A stretch of DNA of 64,000 nucleotides from Spirochaetota bacterium (GTDB lineage: Bacteria; Spirochaetota; Spirochaetia; Treponematales; Treponemataceae), in NCBI GenBank assembly GCA_016285185.1, contig JAEEQG010000096.1, forward strand, positions 1-64,000, given 5' to 3'. The position numbers and the translations under genes are program-made. Positions 17,938-25,596 of this stretch are shown here, piece by piece (the stretch's first letter is position 1; each line of letters opens with the position of its first letter). The notes under the pieces were generated by a model that was not told where the DNA came from, did not search any database, and worked only from the letters and a program-made list of their open reading frames with translations.

Positions 17938-18834
17938 TTATTCATCATCGTCTTCGGTGAGAGCATCGGCGGCTTTAAGTTCAGCGGTAAGCTGGTCGTA
18001 AAGGTTTCGGGCATGCTCAAGAAGTGGACCCGGCTTTGATTTTGACGATTTTCCAAGACCGAACATTCTTGCAAGTGCGCGTTTGTTTTCGTCCAAAGCT
18101 TTAAGCCGTTTTTCCATATCGACTTTTTGACCGAATTTGTATTCAAAAAGACCGTTCAGATATACTACGCCGTCAAAACCGTAGTTTTTATCAAGGTCCG
18201 GTCCGAATGAGGGAAGGTTTGAGATACGTTCTTCACCGTTTGATTCTTTGCGCATTGCTTCACTGTAAAAGAACACGGCTTTTTTGTAGAACACATTGGA
18301 AATAAAGTCATAATTTCGTCCGGGGCAGGCTTCATTCAAATCCTGGGCAATCCATGCGGAGCGTAGTGTTATGAGTGCCCGCTTCATAGTTGTAGAAAAT
18401 TTTGTAGGAGGCAGCATTTCGTAGCACAAAAGAGCAAGATAGTAAGAGGCTGCGCCTTCGAGAAGGGTTCTGTTGCGTGTAAAATCAAAATGAGGAAAAA
18501 TAGTACTTACAGTTTTTACACGGTCGTTGGCGGAGTTTTCGAACATTTCCTGATATGATTGATCTATTGCTGCAAAGTCGTTCCAGAATAAGGACAGGTA
18601 ACAGTTAGGACATGTACCGACTGAATATATAAGAGGGTAAACTTTTCCGTATCGTTGAGAAGGAATATAATTACGGCGTAATTCATCAGTAAGGTTTCCC
18701 GCTATAAGACGGCCGCTTCCCGAAAGAAGTTCTTCTCTTGGAATTACCTTGCCGCAAACGGGACAAAACATCTTTGTTTTTGAAAAATAGGTGAGGGCAA
18801 GTGTTTTTTGTTCTACAACGTGTTTTCGTACCAT
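17938..18834 (-). CDS. DUF2225 family protein
   Basis: A 298-residue protein with a zinc-type site formed by CPVCGKVI near residue 20 and CPNCYLSLFW near residue 75, the arrangement of DUF2225 proteins. The rest is helical and TPR-like. The family is widespread in spirochaetes and Firmicutes and uncharacterised. It sits between cdaR and truA in the operon, 19 bases after cdaR. The C-terminus is acidic (EDDDE). No enzyme motif is visible. Confidence 0.82.
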   Translation of the reverse strand: MVRKHVVEQKTLALTYFSKTKMFCPVCGKVIPREELLSGSGRLIAGNLTDELRRNYIPSQRYGKVYPLIYSVGTCPNCYLSLFWNDFAAIDQSYQEMFENSANDRVKTVSTIFPHFDFTRNRTLLEGAASYYLALLCYEMLPPTKFSTTMKRALITLRSAWIAQDLNEACPGRNYDFISNVFYKKAVFFYSEAMRKESNGEERISNLPSFGPDLDKNYGFDGVVYLNGLFEYKFGQKVDMEKRLKALDENKRALARMFGLGKSSKSKPGPLLEHARNLYDQLTAELKAADALTEDDDE

Positions 18835-18853
18835 GATAATGTCCTTTGTCTGA

Positions 18854-19813
18854 TTATGGTATTTCTATAGGTGCAGTATCAACTGATATAGTTATTTCTT
18901 CGGCAGAAGCAGAAACAAAAGTTAATTCATTCGGCAAATGAATCGTGTAGGGCAGTGTGTATGTGCCTGTTGTATCGATTTCGGAACAGTCAACCTGTAT
19001 CGCATATTGTGATAATGAGTATGCGGAAAGATAATTCTGATTTCCTGTCACCACTATTGACAGCGGTGTCTCCTGCTTTATCGTAAAGAAAGGATTTGCA
19101 GATACAAAGTGAACTTGTACGTTCTGGAATGTTCTGCTTATTTGGCGAGGTACTATGTTTACCGAGGAGTATACAACAGAAGGCTCTTCAACTTTTATAA
19201 GCGGATTTTTTATTAATGGATTTATTGAAATATTCTGATTAAACGGCCTCTCTTTGTCAGTAAGACCGATTGTTACCGTTATTGAGTCCTGGAAAGCGTT
19301 TATTACCGATACAGGACCGCTTATTTTTATTTCCTGCGGTTGTATTGTTGAACCGATAACTTCAAACCCGTCTGCAGGTTCTCCTGTAAAAAGTACCTCT
19401 ACCGGAATCATTCGTGAGATTTTTTCTTCTATCATTACAGGAATTTTTTTTGGTTTAACATTTATTTCAAGCGGTTCCATAACCTGTACTTTTGGTGGCA
19501 ATTCGATTCTTACAGGAACCTCATATTTTCCGTGCAACGAATACTGGTCAAGGTCAAGATATGCCTTAAAATCGCTTTGCTGTAATATGGATGCATTGTC
19601 CGGTGAAGTTTTTACAGAAATCTGTACACTTTTTTCGATTGTATTGGCAGGAACAAGATTGCGATCAGAATAAACCGTTAAAGGAATAGAAAAGTTTTTA
19701 GTATCTATGGAAATACTCTGATAAGTGCTGTAGAGCAGTATTGCAATTATAAGACAGAGTATTTTTATGAACCAGTCATCGGTGATAATTTTGAGCGTAT
19801 TCTTAAGATTCAT
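18854..19813 (-). CDS. cdaR: YbbR-domain protein, CdaR-type regulator of the diadenylate cyclase
   Basis: A protein of about 319 residues with one N-terminal membrane helix (WFIKILCLIIAILLYSTY) and then repeated YbbR domains outside the membrane (for example IPLTVYSDRNLVPANTIEKS and VPVRIELPPKVQVMEPL). In Firmicutes CdaR binds and modulates CdaA. Here it follows cdaA directly and overlaps it by 11 bases if the ATG at 19813 is used, which has AAGGATGGGG just upstream inside cdaA; an in-frame start at 19855 is possible but less likely. Confidence 0.85.
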   Translation of the reverse strand: MNLKNTLKIITDDWFIKILCLIIAILLYSTYQSISIDTKNFSIPLTVYSDRNLVPANTIEKSVQISVKTSPDNASILQQSDFKAYLDLDQYSLHGKYEVPVRIELPPKVQVMEPLEINVKPKKIPVMIEEKISRMIPVEVLFTGEPADGFEVIGSTIQPQEIKISGPVSVINAFQDSITVTIGLTDKERPFNQNISINPLIKNPLIKVEEPSVVYSSVNIVPRQISRTFQNVQVHFVSANPFFTIKQETPLSIVVTGNQNYLSAYSLSQYAIQVDCSEIDTTGTYTLPYTIHLPNELTFVSASAEEITISVDTAPIEIP

Positions 19814-20609
19814 AAGCCCCATCCTTTTTTGCAGGTTTTTTGGAACTTGTTTCAAATTTGCCTGAAAGTGTTTTTATTATCTGCTCTCTTGAAAGGTCAT
19901 AGTACAGCTTTGAGTCGTAAGCCAGGCTAAGAGCTCCTGTTTCTTCCGAAACAACCAGTACAACTGCATCGGTCTGCTCCGAAAGTCCGAGAGCGGCGCG
20001 GTGTCTTGTACCGAATGTCTTTTTTATGTCGTATTGTTCTGAAAGCGGCAAAAAGCAGCCTGCCGCAAGAATTTTATCATTCTGTATCAGAACCGCACCG
20101 TCATGCAGTGGTGTGTCGTGTCCGAATATCGTAATCAGCAGACTGGAACTGACCTGCGCATTGATTTCTGTTCCAGTGACAGCAACATCTTTGAGGCTTG
20201 TTCTGCGTGAAAAGACAACCAGCATACCGCGCCGCCGTTCCGAAAGGAATTCTGCCGCATCAAGAACATATTCTATTGTCAGGTCTTGTTCTTCTGCCTT
20301 AAAACGGGTAAACCGTGTCTGACCAAGCTGAAGAAAAAGTTTTCGCAACTCGGGCTGAAAAATAACGGCAACTGCAACGATTAATCCGGGTGCCATTTTG
20401 TTTAACACCCATAAAAGTGTTGAAAGTTTGAGCCAAAGCGCAATTGAATAAAAGACTGCTACAAGGAAAGCTGCTCTGAGAAGCTGTACGCTGTATGTTT
20501 TTTTGATGATCTCGTAAGCTTTGTATAAAATGAACGCAAGAATCCCGATGTCAAGACCAGGTCTTATAAAGTTGTCATAAATCTGTATCCATTGATCGTA
20601 AACAATCAC
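19803..20609 (-). CDS. cdaA: Diadenylate cyclase, membrane CdaA type
   Basis: A 268-residue protein with about three N-terminal membrane helices (residues 15-90) and a DAC (DisA_N) domain at about 95-245. The catalytic motifs are present: TPLHDGAVLIQN (DGA) and FGTRHRAALGLSE (RHR), plus SEETGALSLAYD. It condenses two ATP to c-di-AMP, a messenger for osmotic, potassium and wall homeostasis. The start is GTG in a GTGA overlap with the folP stop, so it is translationally coupled to folP. cdaR follows; the phosphoglucosamine mutase gene often found next to it elsewhere is not here. Confidence 0.93.
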   Translation of the reverse strand: MIVYDQWIQIYDNFIRPGLDIGILAFILYKAYEIIKKTYSVQLLRAAFLVAVFYSIALWLKLSTLLWVLNKMAPGLIVAVAVIFQPELRKLFLQLGQTRFTRFKAEEQDLTIEYVLDAAEFLSERRRGMLVVFSRRTSLKDVAVTGTEINAQVSSSLLITIFGHDTPLHDGAVLIQNDKILAAGCFLPLSEQYDIKKTFGTRHRAALGLSEQTDAVVLVVSEETGALSLAYDSKLYYDLSREQIIKTLSGKFETSSKKPAKKDGAYES

Positions 20610-21475
20610 TTTTCAAATCCTTTCAGTACTTTCAGCATGTCAACGGTTTCGGAAACATCATGTACCCTGAGTATCGAAGCTCCGTACTGAACTGCCAGCT
20701 GATGGATTGCAAGCGTTCCCGCAAGGCGGTTCTCAGCTGGTTTACCTGTAAGCTGTCCGACACAGCTTTTTCTTGAAGCACCGATAAGAACAGGATATGT
20801 GCCTTCAAAGGAAAAATCAAAGGTTCTTGAGATAATCTCTATGTTCTGGGCAAGGTTCTTTGAAAAACCGATTCCCGGATCAATTATTATCCTGCTGTCT
20901 TCAATTCCCTGTGAATGTGCGTAGTCTATCCGTTCCTTAAAATAAGAAACAATGTCCGTAACAATATTATTATAGCACAGATTTGACATCATTTCATCAG
21001 GATTTCCTTTTTTGTGCATTAATATAACGGGAATTTTTTGTTCGGCGGCAAAAGGAGCCAGTTTGTCGTCGTCTTCCAAAGCAGAAATATCGTTGAGTAT
21101 GTCGGCGCCGTTATCAAACATTGTCTGAAAAACTTTAAGACTGCGTGTATCAATCGAAACAGGGCAGTCCGTTTTTTTGCGGATTGCCTGCAGTACCGGC
21201 AGCATACGTTTTATTTGTTCATCTTCTGAAACATACATTGCGCCCGGACGCGTGGATTCGGCACCAAGGTCAAGGATATCGGCACCATCCTGTACCATTT
21301 TGAGCGCAGTTTGGACTGCATCGTCAGGGTTTGTTTTACGGCTGCCGGAAAAAAAGGAATCCGGTGTCGTATTGATTATTCCCATAACGAATACACCGTT
21401 TTTGGGGAGAATGGTTCTGCCGCTCAGGTTGATCTGCGGCGTTAGATTATTACCGGTGTATCTGAATTTGCACAT
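20606..21475 (-). CDS. folP: Dihydropteroate synthase
   Basis: A 289-residue DHPS. It shows GIINTTPDSFFSGSR (pterin/pyrophosphate loop), ADILDLGAESTRPGA and DPGIGFSKNLAQN, with VLIGASRKSCVGQLTG toward the C-terminus. It joins dihydropterin pyrophosphate to p-aminobenzoate in folate synthesis and is the sulfonamide target. It overlaps the end of dxs by 34 bases and the start of cdaA by 4, so the three are one transcript. Confidence 0.95.
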   Translation of the reverse strand: MCKFRYTGNNLTPQINLSGRTILPKNGVFVMGIINTTPDSFFSGSRKTNPDDAVQTALKMVQDGADILDLGAESTRPGAMYVSEDEQIKRMLPVLQAIRKKTDCPVSIDTRSLKVFQTMFDNGADILNDISALEDDDKLAPFAAEQKIPVILMHKKGNPDEMMSNLCYNNIVTDIVSYFKERIDYAHSQGIEDSRIIIDPGIGFSKNLAQNIEIISRTFDFSFEGTYPVLIGASRKSCVGQLTGKPAENRLAGTLAIHQLAVQYGASILRVHDVSETVDMLKVLKGFEK

Positions 21476-23307
21476 ATATTCAAATGGGACAGTAAGATTT
21501 CAGCCTGCATTGCAAGCTGGAACGGAGCGAGACCAGCTGATTCAAAAACTTCACTGCGTTTTCCCTGCGGCAGAAAAGAATCAGGGAAACCGCAGACCAG
21601 TGATTTTATATGAGGAAAGTTTTCCTGAATAAGTGTTTCAAGAAAAGTTCCTATGCCGCCGATACGGACGCCGTCTTCTACAAAAACAATAGCCTTGTAG
21701 TCTTCTGCAATTTTAAGGAAATACTTTTTGTCGAGAGGCTTTAAGAACCGCAGATTGTATATGTCGTTCGGGATACCTTTTAAAAGCAGAAGCCTTGATG
21801 TTTCAAGCACTTCGGGAAAAATGCCGCCCGTACAGACAAACAAAAGCTTTGCGTTTTCAGCCTCCGTAACTTTAACGCCGCGGCCTTCTTCAACAGGGAG
21901 TGAAAAAGCATTTTGTTCCGTAGGGCAAGAAGATTTTGGGTATCTTATGACAACCGGCAGTTTTTGGTTTACAGCCCAATTCATGCACAACTCAAGTTCA
22001 GCCGCCGAAGCAGGTGCAAGCAGCGTAAGGTTGGGAATCGGTCTGAAAAGTGAAATGTCATACATTCCCTGATGAGTTTCACCGTCGCCCGGAACAGCGC
22101 CCGCGCGGTCAAGTGCCATAATCACGGGAACTCTTTGCAGAGCCACGTCATGTATTACTTGGTCAATTGCGCGCTGCATAAATGTGGAATAAATAGCCGC
22201 GACCGGCTTCATTCCGGCTCTCGCAAGGCCGCCTGCAAACGTTATTGCGTGTTGTTCCGCAATTCCTACATCAAAAAAACGGTCGGGATAGCGGTGCGCA
22301 AAGGCAGTGAGCCCGGTTCCTTTCATCATTGCAGCCGTTACCGCAGCAATTTTGGGATCCTTTTCGCCCAAATCAAGCATTATATTTGAGAATGCTTCGG
22401 TAAAGCTGAGCGTATCGAATTTTTCTACCTTTCCGTCGGAAATACAGAAAGGTCCAACGCCGTGGAACGTGGTCGGGTCATTTTCGGCAGGACTGTAACC
22501 TTTTCCTTTTTGTGTTATTACATGAACAACAACAGGTCTGTGCAGTTTTTTTACGCGGTTAAGAACCAGTTCCAGCTCTTCTATGTTGTGTCCGTTAAGC
22601 GGACCTACGTATTCAAATCCTAAGTCGATAAAAAGGTTGTTCTTGTAAAAAACACCCTTTAGACCGCGTTTTAATCTGAAAATTACGTTTGTTAAATGTT
22701 TGTTTATGAACGGAAGTCTGTCAACCATCCGGTCGAACCTGTAGCGGAACGACTGGTACTGCGCGGTCATCGTAAGGCGCGAAAGATATTTTGAAAGAGA
22801 ACCTGTGTTTTCGCTTATGGACATTTGGTTGTCGTTCAAAATTACTATCAGGTTTTTGGCAAGCTGACCCGCGTGCGACAAAGCTTCCATCGCCATACCG
22901 CCTGTAAGCGCGCCGTCGCCTATAACGGCAATAACCTTGTCATTATTGCCCTGCAAACTTCTGCCGGTAAGCAGCCCGAGTGCGGACGAAATTGAAGTTG
23001 ACGAATGACCGGAATCAAAGTAATCATGAGGACTTTCTATTATTTTTGTAAAACCCGAAAGACCGCCGTGTTGGCGCAGTGTTTTGAACTGCTCATAACG
23101 TCCGGTAAGCATTTTGTGCGGATAGCACTGGTGACCGACATCCCACACGATTGCGTCACGTGGACTGTCAAATACGCGGTGCAGGGCTATGGTAAGTTCT
23201 ACAACGCCGAGGTTACTCGCCAGATGACCGCCGTTTCTGCCGACAACGTTTATGATTTCGGTTCTTATTTCGGAAGCAAGTTTTGTTAATTGAGACTGAG
23301 ATAACAT
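21442..23307 (-). CDS. dxs: 1-deoxy-D-xylulose-5-phosphate synthase
   Basis: A 621-residue thiamine-diphosphate enzyme, the first step of the MEP isoprenoid pathway (pyruvate plus glyceraldehyde-3-phosphate). Visible motifs are VWDVGHQCYPHKMLTGR, HSSTSISSALGL, GDGALTGGMAMEALSHAG (ThDP binding) and DVGIAEQHAITFAGGLA (transketolase central region), with VMALDRAGAVPGDGETHQG. The length is standard. It is the first gene of the six-gene minus-strand operon that ends with truA. The ATG at 23305-23307 has GGAAG upstream. Confidence 0.96.
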   Translation of the reverse strand: MLSQSQLTKLASEIRTEIINVVGRNGGHLASNLGVVELTIALHRVFDSPRDAIVWDVGHQCYPHKMLTGRYEQFKTLRQHGGLSGFTKIIESPHDYFDSGHSSTSISSALGLLTGRSLQGNNDKVIAVIGDGALTGGMAMEALSHAGQLAKNLIVILNDNQMSISENTGSLSKYLSRLTMTAQYQSFRYRFDRMVDRLPFINKHLTNVIFRLKRGLKGVFYKNNLFIDLGFEYVGPLNGHNIEELELVLNRVKKLHRPVVVHVITQKGKGYSPAENDPTTFHGVGPFCISDGKVEKFDTLSFTEAFSNIMLDLGEKDPKIAAVTAAMMKGTGLTAFAHRYPDRFFDVGIAEQHAITFAGGLARAGMKPVAAIYSTFMQRAIDQVIHDVALQRVPVIMALDRAGAVPGDGETHQGMYDISLFRPIPNLTLLAPASAAELELCMNWAVNQKLPVVIRYPKSSCPTEQNAFSLPVEEGRGVKVTEAENAKLLFVCTGGIFPEVLETSRLLLLKGIPNDIYNLRFLKPLDKKYFLKIAEDYKAIVFVEDGVRIGGIGTFLETLIQENFPHIKSLVCGFPDSFLPQGKRSEVFESAGLAPFQLAMQAEILLSHLNICANSDTPVII

Positions 23308-23361
23308 TTTTACATCTTCCGGTGATGAAATTTCTGATAATAACGTAACCGCTGCCCCCTT

Positions 23362-23399
23362 AAAAAAAAGACCGCAGTCAGTAATCTAAACCACGGTCT
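23362..23399 (-). terminator. Rho-independent terminator of the 29-codon basic gene
   Basis: Reading the minus strand, AGACCG (23394-23399) pairs with CGGTCT (23369-23374) around a 19-base loop and is followed by a run of T (23362-23369). It lies between the small gene and dxs and would insulate them. The loop is long, so the stem may be weaker than usual. Confidence 0.6.
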
Positions 23400-23454
23400 C
23401 TATTGGCACAATGTTATTTATGAGTACGGTTATTCCGAAAAACGGAACTCATCC

Positions 23455-23544
23455 CTACTTATTCTTATGCCGATTACGTCTAAGCTTCTTCTTCCGCTTA
23501 TGTGTAGCGATTTTCTGCTTTTTTCTTTTTCTACCGCAAGGCAC
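23455..23544 (-). CDS. 29-residue basic protein resembling AURKAIP1/COX24 (mS38-type) ribosomal proteins
   Basis: A tiny minus-strand gene. GTG at 23542-23544, TAG at 23455-23457, AAGGAG at 23552-23557 seven bases before the start. The product has the core KRKKQKIATHKRKKKLRRNR, about half Lys and Arg, which matches the AURKAIP1/COX24 pattern KRxxKxxxHKxxKRxRRxRH. That family includes mitochondrial ribosomal protein mS38 and small bacterial relatives near the 30S decoding site. A strong promoter stands upstream and a terminator downstream, so it is its own transcription unit. Expected role: small structural ribosomal protein; this rests on pattern recognition. Confidence 0.72.
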   Translation of the reverse strand: MPCGRKRKKQKIATHKRKKKLRRNRHKNK

Positions 23545-23573
23545 TAGGGCACTCCTTAATCAAAACTGTTGCT

Positions 23574-23602
23574 ATTATGAACCAATTATTTTTTCAAGTC
23601 AA
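23574..23602 (-). promoter_or_regulatory. Promoter of the 29-codon basic gene
   Basis: Minus strand TTGACT (23597-23602), 17 bases, CATAAT (23574-23579), about 30 bases upstream of the GTG start. Such a good promoter supports the reality of the small gene. It diverges from comF. Confidence 0.65.
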
Positions 23603-23650
23603 GTGGTTTTGAAAAGTACAAAAAATGAATTTCAAAACTATGTATATAGT

Positions 23651-24403
23651 ATGAAAATAATAAATTTAATTTTGCGCGGGTGCCTTGCGGTGCGCTATTA
23701 CGCAGGTATAGGTACTCTTTATTTGTGCGGTGAAAAGAACTGCGTTGTGTGTGGTGGTATTACGGATTTGCTTCCGGTGTGCGCCGGCTGTTTTCAAAAA
23801 ACAATTGCGAACATAAGGCTTAACGCAAAACGCTGTTTGGTTTGCGGACGAGTACTTGTTTCCGAAAAATCCGTGTGCGTTTTGTGTCGGTCACGTCCGT
23901 CCATCGGAAACCTTAATACGGTTTTTCCGCTGTACAATTATTATTTGTGGGCACGGGATTTGCTTTTTATGTGGAAAATGCAGAACAATCGCTACTTCTC
24001 TTTTGTTTTTGCGCGGCAGATTCTTGTTGTTCTGCAAAATCGGTTTGACGGTATTCCGGTTGTCCCTGTACCGCCCCGACCGTCCAAAATAAAAAACAGC
24101 GGCTGGGATCAGATTAAGGATATTAGTGACATATTAAAGTACAGGTACAAGATGAACGTACTGGATCTTTTGCGACGCTGTGATAACAGCGAGCAAAAAA
24201 AACTGGGCAGAACCGAGCGGCTGGGCAGGGCCGAAAAACGCTATGTATGGAATCAGGCATTTAAAGGACACATTCCGCGGTCAGTTGTTCTACTGGACGA
24301 CATAATGACGACCGGCGCAACCCTTAATGAGTGTGCCGTTGCCCTAAAAGCCGCCGGAGTGGAAACGGTCCACGCAGTTACATTGTTCTCTGTATCAGAT
24401 TAA
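23651..24403 (+). CDS. ComF family phosphoribosyltransferase-like protein
   Basis: A protein of about 250 residues. An N-terminal double zinc-finger region (CVVCGGITDLLPVCAGC and CLVCGRVLVSEKSVCVLC) precedes a type I phosphoribosyltransferase domain with VVPVPPRPSKIKNSGWDQ and the PRPP loop VVLLDDIMTTGATLNECA. ComF proteins assist DNA uptake in competent bacteria, but many species carry one without known competence. The open frame extends upstream to 23411, but that part is the antisense of the small basic gene; the ATG at 23651 fits the family N-terminus. There is no obvious ribosome site. Confidence 0.85.
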   Translation: MKIINLILRGCLAVRYYAGIGTLYLCGEKNCVVCGGITDLLPVCAGCFQKTIANIRLNAKRCLVCGRVLVSEKSVCVLCRSRPSIGNLNTVFPLYNYYLWARDLLFMWKMQNNRYFSFVFARQILVVLQNRFDGIPVVPVPPRPSKIKNSGWDQIKDISDILKYRYKMNVLDLLRRCDNSEQKKLGRTERLGRAEKRYVWNQAFKGHIPRSVVLLDDIMTTGATLNECAVALKAAGVETVHAVTLFSVSD

Positions 24404-24679
24404 GTAACAAATCTCAAACACCCGACAGCTCTCACGTCCTTGCGAAGCACGAAGCACAAAAGCGATCTTTATAATCTAATTTTATTTTAAAACACGTACT
24501 GTTTGAATCTTAAAAACAAGCTTTTTACCATTCTTCCGTGCCCGTATCAGCGGTATGGTGAAAGTAAGCCGGAAGTTACCCAAATAGGCTGTTGGAAAGA
24601 TAAAATACGTCGGGTGGAAAGAGATTTTAAACCGAAAATTTTAACAACAACGTTTATTCAGTCTGGTGCAGACGTGAAC
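24404..24679. other. Intergenic stretch with no recognisable gene
   Basis: I find no start codon with a ribosome site followed by convincing coding sequence, and no hairpin terminator or RNA gene. A plus-strand open frame from 24503 runs on into the antisense of brnA, but its product resembles nothing I know. This is the left flank of the accessory island. Confidence 0.5.
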
Positions 24680-25021
24680 TTAATGGAATGCATACTGTCT
24701 GAGAACGGCGTTCATCTTGGTCTGATAGCCTTTTCCTTGGCTTTTGAACCATTCAAGAACATCGGTATCAATCCGCATAGAAATTTCCGTTTTATCGGGC
24801 TTGTTCTGGTTGGGATGAAGCTTTGCAAAAAGCTCTGGTTTTACATCTTTGAGCGGACGAAATTCAGCAAGCTCTTCTTTTGTTTGCACAGGACAATCGG
24901 GGTCAACAGCTGTTTGAACAGATTTTGATTTTGCTGATGCCATACGGATGGTTTGAATTTCGTTTTCGGTAAGCGGTGTGTTTATAACTTCTTCAAGCGT
25001 CATAGTTACGATAGTACTCAT
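24680..25021 (-). CDS. brnA: BrnA family antitoxin
   Basis: A 113-residue protein. The C-terminal half is the BrnA signature: KPDKTEISMRIDTDVLEWFK followed by SQGKGYQTKMNAVLRQY, a ribbon-helix-helix DNA-binding fold. The N-terminal part would wrap and neutralise BrnT. BrnA proteins repress their own operon. The ATG at 25019-25021 lies inside the end of brnT with AGGAGG seven bases before it, the classic toxin-antitoxin overlap. The gene looks intact, whereas its partner carries a frameshift. Confidence 0.87.
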   Translation of the reverse strand: MSTIVTMTLEEVINTPLTENEIQTIRMASAKSKSVQTAVDPDCPVQTKEELAEFRPLKDVKPELFAKLHPNQNKPDKTEISMRIDTDVLEWFKSQGKGYQTKMNAVLRQYAFH

Positions 25022-25276
25022 TGATTTCCTCCTGTTCTGCAAGCCGGGCAGAAATAATTCTGATACAATCTTTACCTCGTACTGTAAAGACAACAAACAA
25101 AACATCTTCAACCATGCCGATTACATTCCATCTGTCTTCTTCCAAAGTTGAATGCAGGGCATCATATTTTATGACTGCGTGGGAATCGTAAAAACTTTAG
25201 AAGCCATTTTGAAAGTGATTCCGTTATGCTTTTCGATATTGAGTTTTTCTTTATCGGAATCCCATTCAAAAGTCAT
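24993..25276 (-). pseudogene. brnT: BrnT family toxin, frameshifted
   Basis: Starts at ATG 25274-25276 with AAGGGG upstream: MTFEWDSDKEKLNIEKHNGI, the usual BrnT N-terminus. After about 29 codons frame 0 reaches a stop (36 residues in all). Moving to another frame at the T-run 25190-25194 recovers the rest: YDSHAVIKYDALHSTLEEDR, then WNVIGMVEDVLFVVFTVRG and CIRIISARLAEQEEINEYYR, ending at 24993. Adding one T to the run of five rejoins both parts as KVFYDSHAV. BrnT is a RelE-fold ribonuclease. The gene is either inactivated, phase-variable at the homopolymer, or affected by a sequencing error. Confidence 0.82.
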
Positions 25277-25296
25277 ACGTTATACCCCTTGATTTT

Positions 25297-25325
25297 AGTA
25301 TACATCGTTTGATGTATGTCGGCAA
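25297..25325 (-). promoter_or_regulatory. brnTA promoter with palindromic operator
   Basis: Minus strand TTGCCG (25320-25325), 17 bases, TATACT (25297-25302). Between and over the -10 lies a perfect inverted repeat, ATACATC-AAAC-GATGTAT (25300-25317). BrnA's ribbon-helix-helix fold binds such short palindromes, so this is the likely autoregulatory operator. Confidence 0.6.
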
Positions 25326-25437
25326 GTTGAAATATGAATACAATGCTTTGTGCCTTGTAACAAAAGCTGTTGATACCGAAGGAGTTTTCTTTGAATGCAC
25401 ATACAACCGCGACGGTTTGTTAACAACTGAAAAATGA
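25312..25437 (+). pseudogene. Fragment of an Rhs/YD-repeat protein
   Basis: A plus-strand reading frame of 41 codons. It contains KYEYNALCLVTKAVDTEG followed by VFFECTYNRDGLLTTEK, which follows the YD-repeat rhythm YxYDxxGxLxxxxDxxGxxxxYxYDxxGxL over one and a half repeats. Rhs and related polymorphic toxins have dozens of these repeats, so this is a scrap of a lost gene. It begins inside the brnTA promoter and ends at TGA 25435-25437; nothing recognisable follows it. Gene type is inferred from the repeat pattern alone. Confidence 0.5.
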
Positions 25438-25596
25438 CACAGATTTTTCAATGTCTGCATTATATCTGTCACAATAATAAAATCAACCGCTTTATCTTTG
25501 ACACATTTAATAACACATACAGTATTATTATTCAGTGAGCGGGACGGAGGTCTCTCTCTCATGGATACATAAATTAAAACAGCCGGACTGTTGTTG
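25438..25596. other. Intergenic stretch without a supported gene
   Basis: No convincing coding sequence. A minus-strand open frame (25266-25562) crosses the Rhs scrap and the brnTA promoter but has no family resemblance and no ribosome site. The sequence is probably the decayed right flank of the island. Confidence 0.45.

Noticed and set aside
23362-23400. tRNA-like or riboswitch structure between the small basic gene and dxs
   Set aside because: The pairing is simply one stem plus T-run, best explained as a terminator.
23411-23650. N-terminal extension of comF
   Set aside because: The extension is antisense to the small basic gene and rich in Phe/Leu/Arg as expected from that; ComF proteins begin near the ATG at 23651.
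24503-24928. 141-codon plus-strand open frame in the comF-brnA gap
   Set aside because: Its second half is antisense to brnA, which has clear family motifs and a ribosome site. The product resembles nothing known and no ribosome site precedes it.
25266-25562. 98-codon minus-strand open frame upstream of brnT
   Set aside because: It covers the brnTA promoter and the Rhs scrap antisense, lacks a ribosome site and has no recognisable domain.
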